A stretch of DNA of 9,597 nt, taken from an uncultured Faecalibacterium sp. (lineage in GTDB: Bacteria; Bacillota; Clostridia; Oscillospirales; Ruminococcaceae). Location: positions 1 through 9,597 of the forward strand of contig CAKTGS010000077.1 in the NCBI GenBank assembly GCA_934561485.1, read 5' to 3'. Position 1 is the stretch's first letter; every line of letters begins with the position of its first letter. Shown one piece after another: positions 1 through 5,803 of the stretch. Position numbers and translations under genes: made by a program. The notes beneath the pieces are model-generated. The model was not told the origin of the DNA, searched no databases, and worked only from the letters and a program-made list of their open reading frames with translations.

Positions 1-873
1 GCCGGTGCCCTGTTCTTCCCCGGCCCGTTCAGCGTGGTCAAGACCAGCTGGGTGAACAACCTGCTGGGCATTGTGATGTTCGGCATGGGCCTGACCCTGA
101 AGCCCAACGATTTCAAGGTGGTGTTCAGCCGCCCGAAGGACGTGATCGTGGGCTGCGTGGCGCAGTTCACCCTGATGCCTTTCCTGGCCTGGGTGCTCAC
201 CATGGTGTTCCACCTGCCCACGGAGCTGGCCATCGGCGTTATCCTGGTGGGCACCTGCCCCGGCGGCACCTCTTCCAACGTGATGACCTATCTGTCCAAG
301 GGTGACGTGGCCCTGTCCGTTGGCATGACTGCCGTTTCCACCGTGCTGGCTCCCCTGCTCACCCCGCTGCTCACCCTGCTGTACGCCGGCCAGCGCGTGG
401 ACGTGAACCCCATGAGCATGTTCATGTCCATCGTCAAGGTGGTGCTGGTGCCCATCGCGCTGGGCTTTGTGGTCAACCACTTCTTCCATAAGTTCACCGA
501 GCAGGCCGTGCGTGTGCTGCCGCTTGTCTCCACCACCGCCATCGTGCTGATCATCTGTGCCGTGGTTTCTGCCAACAGCGCCAAGATCATGACCAGCGGC
601 CTGCTGATCCTGGCCGTGGTCGTCCTGCACAACGTTCTGGGCTACCTGACCGGCTACGCCGTGGGCAAGGTCCTGAAGCTGGACTCCACCAAGTGCCGCG
701 CCATCTCCATCGAGGTTGGTATGCAGAACTCCGGCCTGGCCACCAGCCTGGCTGCTGCCCACTTTGCACAGTATCCGCTGGCTACCATTCCCGGTGCCGT
801 GTTCTCCGTGTGGCACAACATTTCCGGTGCCGTGCTGGCAAACTTCTTTGCACGCACCGCAGAAAAGAAGTAA
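1..873 (+). CDS. Bile acid:sodium symporter (BASS) family transporter, 5' truncated
   Basis: This is an integral membrane secondary transporter; relatives carry bile acids, pantoate/pantothenate or other organic anions with Na+. The frame is open from base 1, so the true start lies upstream and the GTG at 34 is not the start. The window holds 290 residues; full-length relatives are somewhat over 300, so only a short N-terminal piece is missing. Hydrophobic helices alternate throughout. Two signatures are visible: GTCPGGTSSN at window residues 84-93, and EVGMQNSGLA from residue 238. In the family both lie in the discontinuous helices that form the sodium site. The gene ends at TAA 871-873 and is followed 18 bases later by a terminator hairpin. 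It converges on the dipeptidase gene, so the two are separate units. The family is clear from the sequence, but the substrate cannot be told. Confidence 0.88.
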   Translation, partial: AGALFFPGPFSVVKTSWVNNLLGIVMFGMGLTLKPNDFKVVFSRPKDVIVGCVAQFTLMPFLAWVLTMVFHLPTELAIGVILVGTCPGGTSSNVMTYLSKGDVALSVGMTAVSTVLAPLLTPLLTLLYAGQRVDVNPMSMFMSIVKVVLVPIALGFVVNHFFHKFTEQAVRVLPLVSTTAIVLIICAVVSANSAKIMTSGLLILAVVVLHNVLGYLTGYAVGKVLKLDSTKCRAISIEVGMQNSGLATSLAAAHFAQYPLATIPGAVFSVWHNISGAVLANFFARTAEKK

Positions 874-891
874 GCTTTTCCTGCACACAGC

Positions 892-925
892 AAAAGGCAG
901 GTGCCCTGCGGCACCTGCCTTTTTT
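892..925 (+). terminator. Intrinsic terminator of the BASS transporter gene, possibly bidirectional
   Basis: A perfect stem pairs 892-905 with 910-923 around the loop CTGC, and the right arm runs into six T residues (920-925). The left arm begins with four A residues, so the same hairpin gives a weaker U-tract for the dipeptidase gene arriving from the other strand. It is the only hairpin with a T-run between these two converging genes. Confidence 0.88.
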
Positions 926-966
926 GCTGCAATTTTAGGTTTTAACCGTGTTTCCGGCGCGGCGGC

Positions 967-2448
967 TTATGCATCCGAGCGGGAGTAGGCGTTCTTCATC
1001 TGGCAGCTCAGCTCAAACAGAACCTTGTCCAGCGTGTCGGCGGCCTTTTCCCGCAGCATGGCAGCCAGGGCGACATTGGCTTCTTCCCGCAGTGCGGCGC
1101 GGTCTGCCTCCGGCGCCGCAGCCAGCTTGGCATCGTACTGGTTTACCAGGGCATGGGCCGCACTGAGCACGGCTTCCTCGTAACGCTCAATGTGGAACAG
1201 CGACTTTGCATAGGAGGCATCTGCCATGGCGGCGATCATGCGGCTGACCCAGTAGAAGCTGTCGGTGGACACTTCCTTTGTGGTGCAGGCCAGGTATTCC
1301 GGGGTGGTCTCCACATTGGCGTAGAAGGGCACCATGGTGTTGAAGGCGTTGGATGCATAAGCGATCCATTCCAGTGCGCAGTGGTCGGCGTCCACATCCG
1401 GGCGCAGCTGGATCAGAGCCATAAAGTCGTTGCGGTTGATGCCGATGGACCGGTAAGCGCCTTTCATGCTCTTGTCGCCGTAGCTGCGGTAGGGATCATA
1501 CGGAGTGCCCTGGTAATGGCTGGACAGCACATACTTGATATCCTCCGGGGTGATCTTCTTTTCCGGCACCATGCACCAGGGCAGGTCGTCATCGGTGGGT
1601 GTGTAGTCTGCATCCGGGCCGTCCCACACCCAAGTCTTGGGGTTCAGGGTGCGCAGCATATACCAGGCACGGGGGGTGTTGTACACGTGGTCGGCGTCAT
1701 CGTGGCTGCCAAAGGCATCCCGGGGGTTCAGCACGCCGTCCTGCGACAGGTCGAGGTGGTATTTTTTCAGGAAGTCGGCCAGGTCGGCAGAGCACATATA
1801 CTCCTTCTGTTCGCCCAGAGCATCTTCCAGGTCCAGGCTGTCCAGGCCCAGCTGGTTGGGCATGACCACATAACTGTCATCCGGCACGCGGCGGGCCATC
1901 CAGTGGTGGCCGCCGATGGTCTCCAGCCACCAGATCTCGTTCACGTCCGCAAAGGCGATGCCGTTCATCTCATAGGTGCCGTAGGTTTCCAGCAGATGGC
2001 CCAGGCGCTGCACGCCTTCACGGGCCGAGTGGATGTAGGGCAGCACCAGATACACGATATCCTCTTCGCCGATGCCGCCGGGCACTTCAGGCTGCTCCCC
2101 TTTGGCGGGCTGATACTCCACCAGCGGGTCTGCCCCCAGCACGCGAGGGTTGGAGGTAATGGTCTCGGTAGCGGTCATGCCCACGTTGGCGGCATTGACG
2201 CCGGAGGCCGCCCAGATGCCCTTGCCCTCCACAGCATTGGGCATGGCGGTAAAGCGCATGGCTCCCTCCGGCAGCGGCACTTCCACATGGGAGAGGACGC
2301 TGCGGTAGACCTTGGGCAGGTCCTGCGGGTGCACCACGGTGAATTTTTTTGCGGTAAAATGGCCGGAGCCGGAATCATCGTTGCGGGCGATCATGGTAGA
2401 GCCATCGAACGATGCCTGTCTGCCGACCAAAATGGTAGTACAAGCCAT
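967..2448 (-). CDS. C69-family dipeptidase (PepD-like)
   Basis: This is a probable cysteine dipeptidase of peptidase family C69, acting on dipeptides in the cytoplasm. The protein has 493 residues, normal for the family. It begins MACTTILVGR, followed by a conserved FDGSTMIARNDD stretch at residues 14-25. In C69 enzymes the Cys near the N-terminus (here Cys3) is the nucleophile exposed by N-terminal processing. No signal peptide or membrane segment is seen. I chose ATG at 2448. A TTG two codons upstream (2454) is in frame but only 4 bases from the GGAGG at 2459-2463, whereas the ATG is 10 bases away and starts where family members start. The gene has its own promoter (2496-2524) and stands alone. 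It converges on the BASS gene and ends at TAA 969-967. The physiological substrate is not evident. Confidence 0.92.
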   Translation of the reverse strand: MACTTILVGRQASFDGSTMIARNDDSGSGHFTAKKFTVVHPQDLPKVYRSVLSHVEVPLPEGAMRFTAMPNAVEGKGIWAASGVNAANVGMTATETITSNPRVLGADPLVEYQPAKGEQPEVPGGIGEEDIVYLVLPYIHSAREGVQRLGHLLETYGTYEMNGIAFADVNEIWWLETIGGHHWMARRVPDDSYVVMPNQLGLDSLDLEDALGEQKEYMCSADLADFLKKYHLDLSQDGVLNPRDAFGSHDDADHVYNTPRAWYMLRTLNPKTWVWDGPDADYTPTDDDLPWCMVPEKKITPEDIKYVLSSHYQGTPYDPYRSYGDKSMKGAYRSIGINRNDFMALIQLRPDVDADHCALEWIAYASNAFNTMVPFYANVETTPEYLACTTKEVSTDSFYWVSRMIAAMADASYAKSLFHIERYEEAVLSAAHALVNQYDAKLAAAPEADRAALREEANVALAAMLREKAADTLDKVLFELSCQMKNAYSRSDA

Positions 2449-2495
2449 AAACAAAAAACCTCCGTTTCAGGTGTATGTTATTCACTGCAGACCTT

Positions 2496-2524
2496 ATTGT
2501 AACCTTTTGCCGCCGGAATTGCAA
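2496..2524 (-). promoter_or_regulatory. Sigma-A-type promoter of the C69 dipeptidase gene
   Basis: Reading the - strand, the -35 box is TTGCAA (2524-2519) and the -10 box is TACAAT (2501-2496), with a 17-base spacer. Transcription should start near 2489, leaving a leader of about 40 bases before the ATG at 2448. The leader holds the GGAGG at 2463-2459. This is the best-matched promoter on the - strand between the substrate-binding protein gene and the dipeptidase. Confidence 0.72.
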
Positions 2525-2559
2525 GATGGTGGAAAGCCCTGTCAGATGCAGTTTTACCG

Positions 2560-2787
2560 GCAGAGCGGCGGGGAGTTTCCTAAGCAAATGATCCGGAGGG
2601 TGGGTCCCTGCCGCCGCAGGCGGTAGGGCGGGCAATGGAATGGCCTGCAACAACAGTGACCGCTGCCAGTGGCAGAAACAGGGAACTGTTGTTGGGGCCG
2701 CGGCCAGCAAGACGCAAGCGAGAGCGAAGCGGATGCTGGGAGCCGCAACCCGTATCCATTTGCGTGGAAAGCTCCCCGCTGCTCTGC
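2560..2787. repeat. Structured intergenic element with long imperfect terminal inverted repeats (MITE-like or structured RNA)
   Basis: The ends match in inverted orientation: 2560-2580 against 2787-2766, with one substitution and one indel. The match continues less perfectly inward to about 2596 and 2749, including GCAAATG on both sides. Three stem-loops lie inside. Stem A pairs 2606-2615 with 2619-2628, with one G-U pair. Stem B pairs 2648-2657 with 2685-2694 perfectly and encloses a small hairpin (2663-2675). Stem C pairs 2704-2709 with 2734-2739, plus GCGG/CCGC outside; inside are CGC and GC pairs capped by the tetraloop GAGA. The element lies exactly between the terminator of the upstream gene and the promoter of the downstream gene. 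No credible protein is encoded. I saw no target-site duplication and no convincing promoter for it. The repeats and stems are seen directly; whether it is mobile DNA or an RNA is inference. Confidence 0.68.
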
Positions 2788-2799
2788 ATATACACTCAT

Positions 2800-2838
2800 A
2801 AAAAAGAGCCGCCGTGCGTACCAATCGCACAGCGGCTC
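2800..2838 (-). terminator. Intrinsic terminator of the substrate-binding protein gene
   Basis: Read on the - strand, a 13-bp stem (2838-2826 with 2818-2806, one G-U wobble) has a 7-base loop and is followed by six T residues (2805-2800). It starts 25 bases past the TAA of the substrate-binding protein gene at 2864. It shows that this gene is transcribed alone rather than with a downstream permease. Confidence 0.9.
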
Positions 2839-2863
2839 CGGAGAGATGGGCTGATTTGGGAAA

Positions 2864-3916
2864 TCACTCTGCGGACCAGTAGAAGTCCTCGCCGGGCATT
2901 GCGCCGCCCACGGCAGCGGGGTCGGCGTCAAACAGCACCTGCAGGTAAGCCGATGCATTGGTCTTCAGGTCCTCGCCGGTCAGGCAGACGATGTTGCAGT
3001 TGGGCAGAGCCTTTTTTGCAATGGCAGCCTTGGCCACCACGCCCTGCTCCTCGCACAGAGCTGCAGTGCCGTCCAGGTCGGTGTTGGCAGCATCCACGCT
3101 CTTGGCATAGTCCGCCAGGAAAGCGGCCACCACATCTGGGTGCTCCTCGGCGTACTCCTTGCGCACCACGGTCACACCGGTGATCAGCTGGGTGTCGGAC
3201 ACCTTGTTCCACTCCTCGGTCAGGTTCAGGGCCACACGCAGGGTATCGTCCTGCAGGCCGGCAGCGGTCACATAGGGCTGGGGCAGCACCGCAATGGCAT
3301 CCTCGGTGTTGGCCATCTGAGCGGTCACTTCGGTGGCCTCGCTGTAATACTCAATGTTCACATCCTTGTCCGGGTCAATGCCGTTCTGGGTCAGCAGGTA
3401 GCGCAGCACGTACTCCGGCGTGGTGCCCTTGCCGGTGGACAGAATGGTGCGGCCTGCCAGGTCTGCCATGCTCTGCACGGTGTCGCCTTTTTCCACCACA
3501 TACAGCACACCCAGGGTGTTGACTGCCACGGCCTGGATGCCGCCGTTGGTTTTCTGATACAGGGTCGCTGCCAGGTTGGCCGGGATGGCGGCCATGTCCA
3601 GCTCACCCTTCATCAGCAGGGGCACGATCTCATCGGCAGCACCGTACAGCTGCAGATCGTAATCCATGGAGGCGGTGCCTTCCTGCTCCATGCTGAGCAG
3701 GTTGACCAGGCCCATGGTGGTGGGGCCTTTCAGGCCTGCAATGCGCAGGGCCTCGGTGGTGGACAGCTCCTGCGCAGCTTCACTGGAAGCAGCTTCGGAA
3801 GATGCAGCCTCGCTGGAAGCTGCAGAGCTGGAAACAGCGGAGCTTGCGCTGCCGCCGCAGGCTGCCAGGCACAGCGCAAGGCTGAATGCCAGCAGCAGAG
3901 AGACGATTTTTTTCAT
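2864..3916 (-). CDS. NMT1/SsuA-type ABC transporter substrate-binding lipoprotein (orphan)
   Basis: This is a probable extracytoplasmic solute receptor of 350 residues anchored to the membrane by lipid. The N-terminus is a lipoprotein signal peptide: KK, a hydrophobic run, then LAAC with Cys20 as the lipidation site. A Ser/Ala/Glu linker containing three SSEAA repeats (residues 34-48) follows. The domain from about residue 55 resembles the NMT1/SsuA/TauA/ThiY group: LRIAGLKGPTTMGLV near the start, LMKGELDMAAIPANLA, and a second lobe with an AVLPQPYVTAA stretch. Members bind small organic ligands such as sulfonates, thiamine precursors or other nutrients; the ligand here is not identifiable. 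The start at ATG 3916 is supported by GAGGA 9 bases upstream. The gene is divergent from a Crp/Fnr-family regulator. Its own terminator follows, and no permease or ATPase gene is adjacent, so it must use distant partners or serve as a sensor. Confidence 0.85.
   Translation of the reverse strand: MKKIVSLLLAFSLALCLAACGGSASSAVSSSAASSEAASSEAASSEAAQELSTTEALRIAGLKGPTTMGLVNLLSMEQEGTASMDYDLQLYGAADEIVPLLMKGELDMAAIPANLAATLYQKTNGGIQAVAVNTLGVLYVVEKGDTVQSMADLAGRTILSTGKGTTPEYVLRYLLTQNGIDPDKDVNIEYYSEATEVTAQMANTEDAIAVLPQPYVTAAGLQDDTLRVALNLTEEWNKVSDTQLITGVTVVRKEYAEEHPDVVAAFLADYAKSVDAANTDLDGTAALCEEQGVVAKAAIAKKALPNCNIVCLTGEDLKTNASAYLQVLFDADPAAVGGAMPGEDFYWSAE
3773..3817 (-). repeat. Three tandem 15-bp repeats encoding SSEAA in the lipoprotein linker
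   Basis: Residues 34-48 of the substrate-binding lipoprotein are three consecutive SSEAA units, encoded by diverged 15-base repeats. They form a flexible, low-complexity tether between the lipidated Cys20 and the folded domain. Such repeats can change copy number by slippage without breaking the frame. Confidence 0.6.
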
Positions 3917-3988
3917 AGGGTATTTTCCTCTTTCCGCACAAGGCCTGCCCCCCGTTTGCAGGAGCCGGGGCCTGTTTTTGAAATTTTA

Positions 3989-4018
3989 CAAAGCAAATTT
4001 GCAAAAACATTTGCTTTG
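3989..4018. promoter_or_regulatory. Perfect 10-10-10 inverted repeat, candidate operator between divergent genes
   Basis: CAAAGCAAAT (3989-3998) is repeated in inverted form as ATTTGCTTTG (4009-4018) across a 10-base spacer. A second small palindrome, GCAAATTTGC, lies at 3993-4002. The right arm covers the -35 box of the regulator promoter (4011-4016). On the other strand a weak -10-like TAAAAT sits at 3988-3983, just past the left arm. The position suits a site controlling both the regulator operon and the lipoprotein gene. The likely but unproven binder is the adjacent Crp/Fnr-family protein, since these proteins bind symmetric sites and often control their own genes. Confidence 0.6.
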
Positions 4019-4039
4019 CGCGTCTAAGTTTACTATAAT
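4011..4039 (+). promoter_or_regulatory. Promoter of the Crp/Fnr regulator operon
   Basis: TTGCTT (4011-4016) and a consensus TATAAT (4034-4039) are separated by 17 bases. Transcription should start near 4046, giving a leader of about 70 bases before the ATG at 4118. The -35 box lies in the right arm of the inverted repeat at 3989-4018, so a bound protein would compete with RNA polymerase. Confidence 0.72.
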
Positions 4040-4052
4040 AGGGGCAAAAATA

Positions 4053-4108
4053 CCGTTGCCTGCGCAACGGAATTGCAGGAGGACTGTGGGAGCCTGGGTC
4101 TCTCCCAC
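4053..4108 (+). promoter_or_regulatory. Structured 5' leader of the regulator mRNA: two hairpins flanking AGGAGG
   Basis: The first hairpin pairs CCGTTGC (4053-4059) with GCAACGG (4064-4070) around CTGC, and begins a few bases after the predicted transcript start. A strong AGGAGG follows at 4077-4082. The second hairpin pairs GTGGGAG (4086-4092) with CTCCCAC (4102-4108) around 9 bases. The AGGAGG is 35 bases from the ATG at 4118, far beyond normal spacing. Folding of the second hairpin would reduce the effective distance to about 12 bases; otherwise the AGGAGG serves the leader peptide at 4086. Confidence 0.55.
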
Positions 4109-4121
4109 GCAGTTGCAATGA
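4086..4121 (+). CDS. Possible 11-codon leader peptide coupled to the regulator gene
   Basis: GTG at 4086 opens a short frame, MGAWVSPTQLQ if the GTG is read as Met. It ends with TGA at 4119-4121, overlapping the regulator ATG (4118-4120) as ATGA. It is the only frame whose start lies close behind the AGGAGG at 4077-4082; the 3-base gap is shorter than ideal. Ribosomes finishing this peptide could restart on the regulator, which otherwise has no ribosome binding site near its ATG. The frame and overlap are seen directly; translation is inference. The alternative is that the hairpin over this stretch simply shortens the spacing. Confidence 0.35.
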   Translation: MGAWVSPTQLQ

Positions 4122-4798
4122 AAAGTTATCTTCCGCTGTTACAATCCACCTCTCTGTTTGCCGGGCTGAGCACCGAAGAGCTGCACCATCTGCTGGCGCG
4201 GCTGGGGGCCGGTGTGCGTAGCTACGGCAAAGGCGAAGCACTGGTACTGGCCGGAGAACCGAACCGCCGGGTGGGCATTGTGCTCACCGGCGAGCTGGAA
4301 GCCTACCGCCCCGGCCCGGAGGGTGCCCGTGTGCCCATTACCCGGGTGGAACCGGGCGGCGTGTTCGGCGATGTGCTGGGCGGTTCCAGCCTGGCCAGTC
4401 CGGTCACGGTGCTGGCTGCCACCCCCTGCGAGGTGCTGCTGGTGCCCTACGAACGGCTGCTGCTCTCAGACGGCAGCCCCGCCCACCAGCGCGTGCTGCA
4501 AAACCTTGTGCGCACCATCAGCGACAAATATTTTCTGCTGTCCCGCCGGGTGGACCTGCTGGTGCTGAAAAGCCTGCGGGCCAAGGTGTGCGCCTACCTG
4601 TTGAGCGAGAGCGAACGCGCCGGGAGCCTGACCTTCAGCATCCCGTTTTCCCGGGTGCAGCTGGCCGACTACCTCAACTGCGACCGCAGCGCCCTTTCCC
4701 GGGAGCTGAGCCTGATGCAGCGGGACGGCCTGCTGGATACGTTCAAAAGCAGCTTCAAGCTGCTGGATGTGGAAGCCCTGCGGCAGATGGTGCAGTAA
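4118..4798 (+). CDS. Crp/Fnr-family transcriptional regulator
   Basis: This is a cytoplasmic DNA-binding regulator of 226 residues, the usual length. An N-terminal cyclic-nucleotide-binding-like beta-roll spans about residues 8-112 (LFAGLSTEEL, then GIVLTGELEAYR and GGVFGDVL). A long dimer helix covers about 125-150, and a Crp-type winged helix follows with a helix-turn-helix at about 175-206 (FSRVQLADYL, DRSALSREL). The cAMP-binding arginine-serine pair of true Crp is not seen; the corresponding stretch reads SSLASPVTVLA. Only three cysteines occur (104, 158, 188) and no N-terminal FNR iron-sulfur cluster, so the effector is unknown. I chose ATG 4118 because the fold starts there; the in-frame TTG at 4073 precedes the only strong AGGAGG. 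It is divergent from the lipoprotein gene, probably autoregulated through the operator at 3989-4018, and first of a three-gene operon. Confidence 0.88.
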   Translation: MKSYLPLLQSTSLFAGLSTEELHHLLARLGAGVRSYGKGEALVLAGEPNRRVGIVLTGELEAYRPGPEGARVPITRVEPGGVFGDVLGGSSLASPVTVLAATPCEVLLVPYERLLLSDGSPAHQRVLQNLVRTISDKYFLLSRRVDLLVLKSLRAKVCAYLLSESERAGSLTFSIPFSRVQLADYLNCDRSALSRELSLMQRDGLLDTFKSSFKLLDVEALRQMVQ

Positions 4799-4822
4799 AA
4801 ATATAAAAGGAGTACATTTCAA

Positions 4823-5803
4823 ATGTCCAAACCTATCCTCTGGATCGTGATCCCCTGCTACAACGAGGAAGCGGTGCTGCCCATTACCGCCCCGCTGTTT
4901 CTGGAAAAAGTCAACAGCCTGGCCGCGCAGGGCCTGGTGAGTGAAAAGAGCCGGGTGCTGTTCGTCAACGATGGCTCCAGGGATAAGACCTGGGAGCTGA
5001 TCCAGGGCTTTGCCCGGCAGGATGAACATTTCATCGGCATCTCCCAGAGCCGCAACCGCGGCCATCAGAATGCCGTACTGGCCGGACTGATGGAGGCTTT
5101 GCACAGCGGCAGCTGCGACATTACCATTTCCATCGACTGCGATGGCCAGGACGACATCAACGCCATGGACGAAATGGTGCAGAAGTATCTGCATGGTGCC
5201 GAGGTGGTGTACGGCGTGCGCAGCCGCCGCGACACCGACACCTTCTTCAAGCGGTTCACCGCCGAGGGCTTCTACCACGTGATGAACGCCCTGGGCGCGG
5301 ACATCGTGTTCAACCATGCGGACTACCGGCTGATCAGCACCCGGGTGCTGGAAAGCTTTGCCGATTACAAAGAGGTCAACATCTTCCTGCGCGGCATGGT
5401 GCCTTTGGTAGGCTTCCCGAGCGATGTGGTCACCTACGAGCGCCACGAGCGCCTGGCCGGGGAAAGCCACTATCCCCTGAGCAAGATGCTGGCGCTGGCC
5501 TTCGATGGCATTACCAGCCTGTCCAACAAGCCCATCCGCATCATCACGGGGGCCGGCATCGTGGTCAGCCTGGTGAGCTTTATCGGGGTCATCTGGGCCA
5601 TTGTGGAAGCAGCGCTGGGCAGCGTGGTGGCCGGCTGGGCCTCCACCATCTGCATCGTGTGCTTTATGGGCGGTGTGCAGCTGGTGTGCCTGGGCGTCAT
5701 CGGCGAGTACATTGGCAAAATTTATATGGAGACCAAGGCTCGCCCGCGCTATATCATCTCCGAGCGCACCTGGGCACCTTACGAAAGGAAGTATCACGGA
5801 TGA
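4823..5803 (+). CDS. Family 2 glycosyltransferase, membrane-anchored (GtrB/dolichol-phosphate-sugar synthase type)
   Basis: This enzyme probably transfers a sugar from a nucleotide donor to polyprenyl phosphate on the inner face of the membrane, for glycosylation of cell-surface polymers. It has 326 residues, typical of the group. The GT-A domain shows VIPCYNEE (8-15), VNDGSRDKT (48-56) and SIDCDGQDD (103-111), with the acidic residues that bind metal and nucleotide. HADYRL (165-170) and the ERHERLAGESHYPLSK segment (206-221) match the acceptor-side region of GtrB-like proteins. Two C-terminal membrane helices (about 239-262 and 272-296) anchor it. The start is supported by AAGGAG 10 bases upstream. 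It lies 24 bases after the regulator and overlaps the next gene by ATGA (5800-5803), so translation is probably coupled. No flippase or GtrC-like partner is adjacent. Donor and acceptor are not known. Confidence 0.9.
   Translation: MSKPILWIVIPCYNEEAVLPITAPLFLEKVNSLAAQGLVSEKSRVLFVNDGSRDKTWELIQGFARQDEHFIGISQSRNRGHQNAVLAGLMEALHSGSCDITISIDCDGQDDINAMDEMVQKYLHGAEVVYGVRSRRDTDTFFKRFTAEGFYHVMNALGADIVFNHADYRLISTRVLESFADYKEVNIFLRGMVPLVGFPSDVVTYERHERLAGESHYPLSKMLALAFDGITSLSNKPIRIITGAGIVVSLVSFIGVIWAIVEAALGSVVAGWASTICIVCFMGGVQLVCLGVIGEYIGKIYMETKARPRYIISERTWAPYERKYHG

Noticed and set aside
1153..2502. Long + strand open frame (449 codons) opposite the dipeptidase gene
   Set aside because: It mirrors the whole C69 coding region, has a His/Val/Gly-rich low-information translation, and has no ribosome binding site. 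It is an antisense shadow expected in GC-rich DNA.
2560..2787. Insertion sequence with transposase
   Set aside because: The inverted repeats enclose only about 228 bp with no transposase-like frame, and no flanking target-site duplication was seen. At most it is a non-autonomous element.
2375..2958. Several overlapping - and + strand open frames across the 2455-2863 gap
   Set aside because: They run through a promoter, the inverted-repeat element and a terminator. Their translations are Pro/Arg/Cys-rich with no ribosome binding site. The gap is better explained as non-coding.
3983..4004. Sigma-A promoter for the lipoprotein gene (TTGCAA and TAAAAT on the - strand)
   Set aside because: The spacing is only 10 bases, and no alternative -35 box fits the TAAAAT. 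I mention it as weak but do not annotate it.
4118..4798. Assignment of the regulator as Fnr (oxygen sensor) or Crp (cAMP)
   Set aside because: There is no N-terminal cysteine cluster and no Arg-Ser cAMP contact, so only the family is assigned.
4466..5797. Long - strand open frame (443 codons) opposite the regulator and glycosyltransferase
   Set aside because: It spans parts of two confident genes, is rich in His/Ala/Gln/Asp, and matches no family I recognise. It is a shadow frame.
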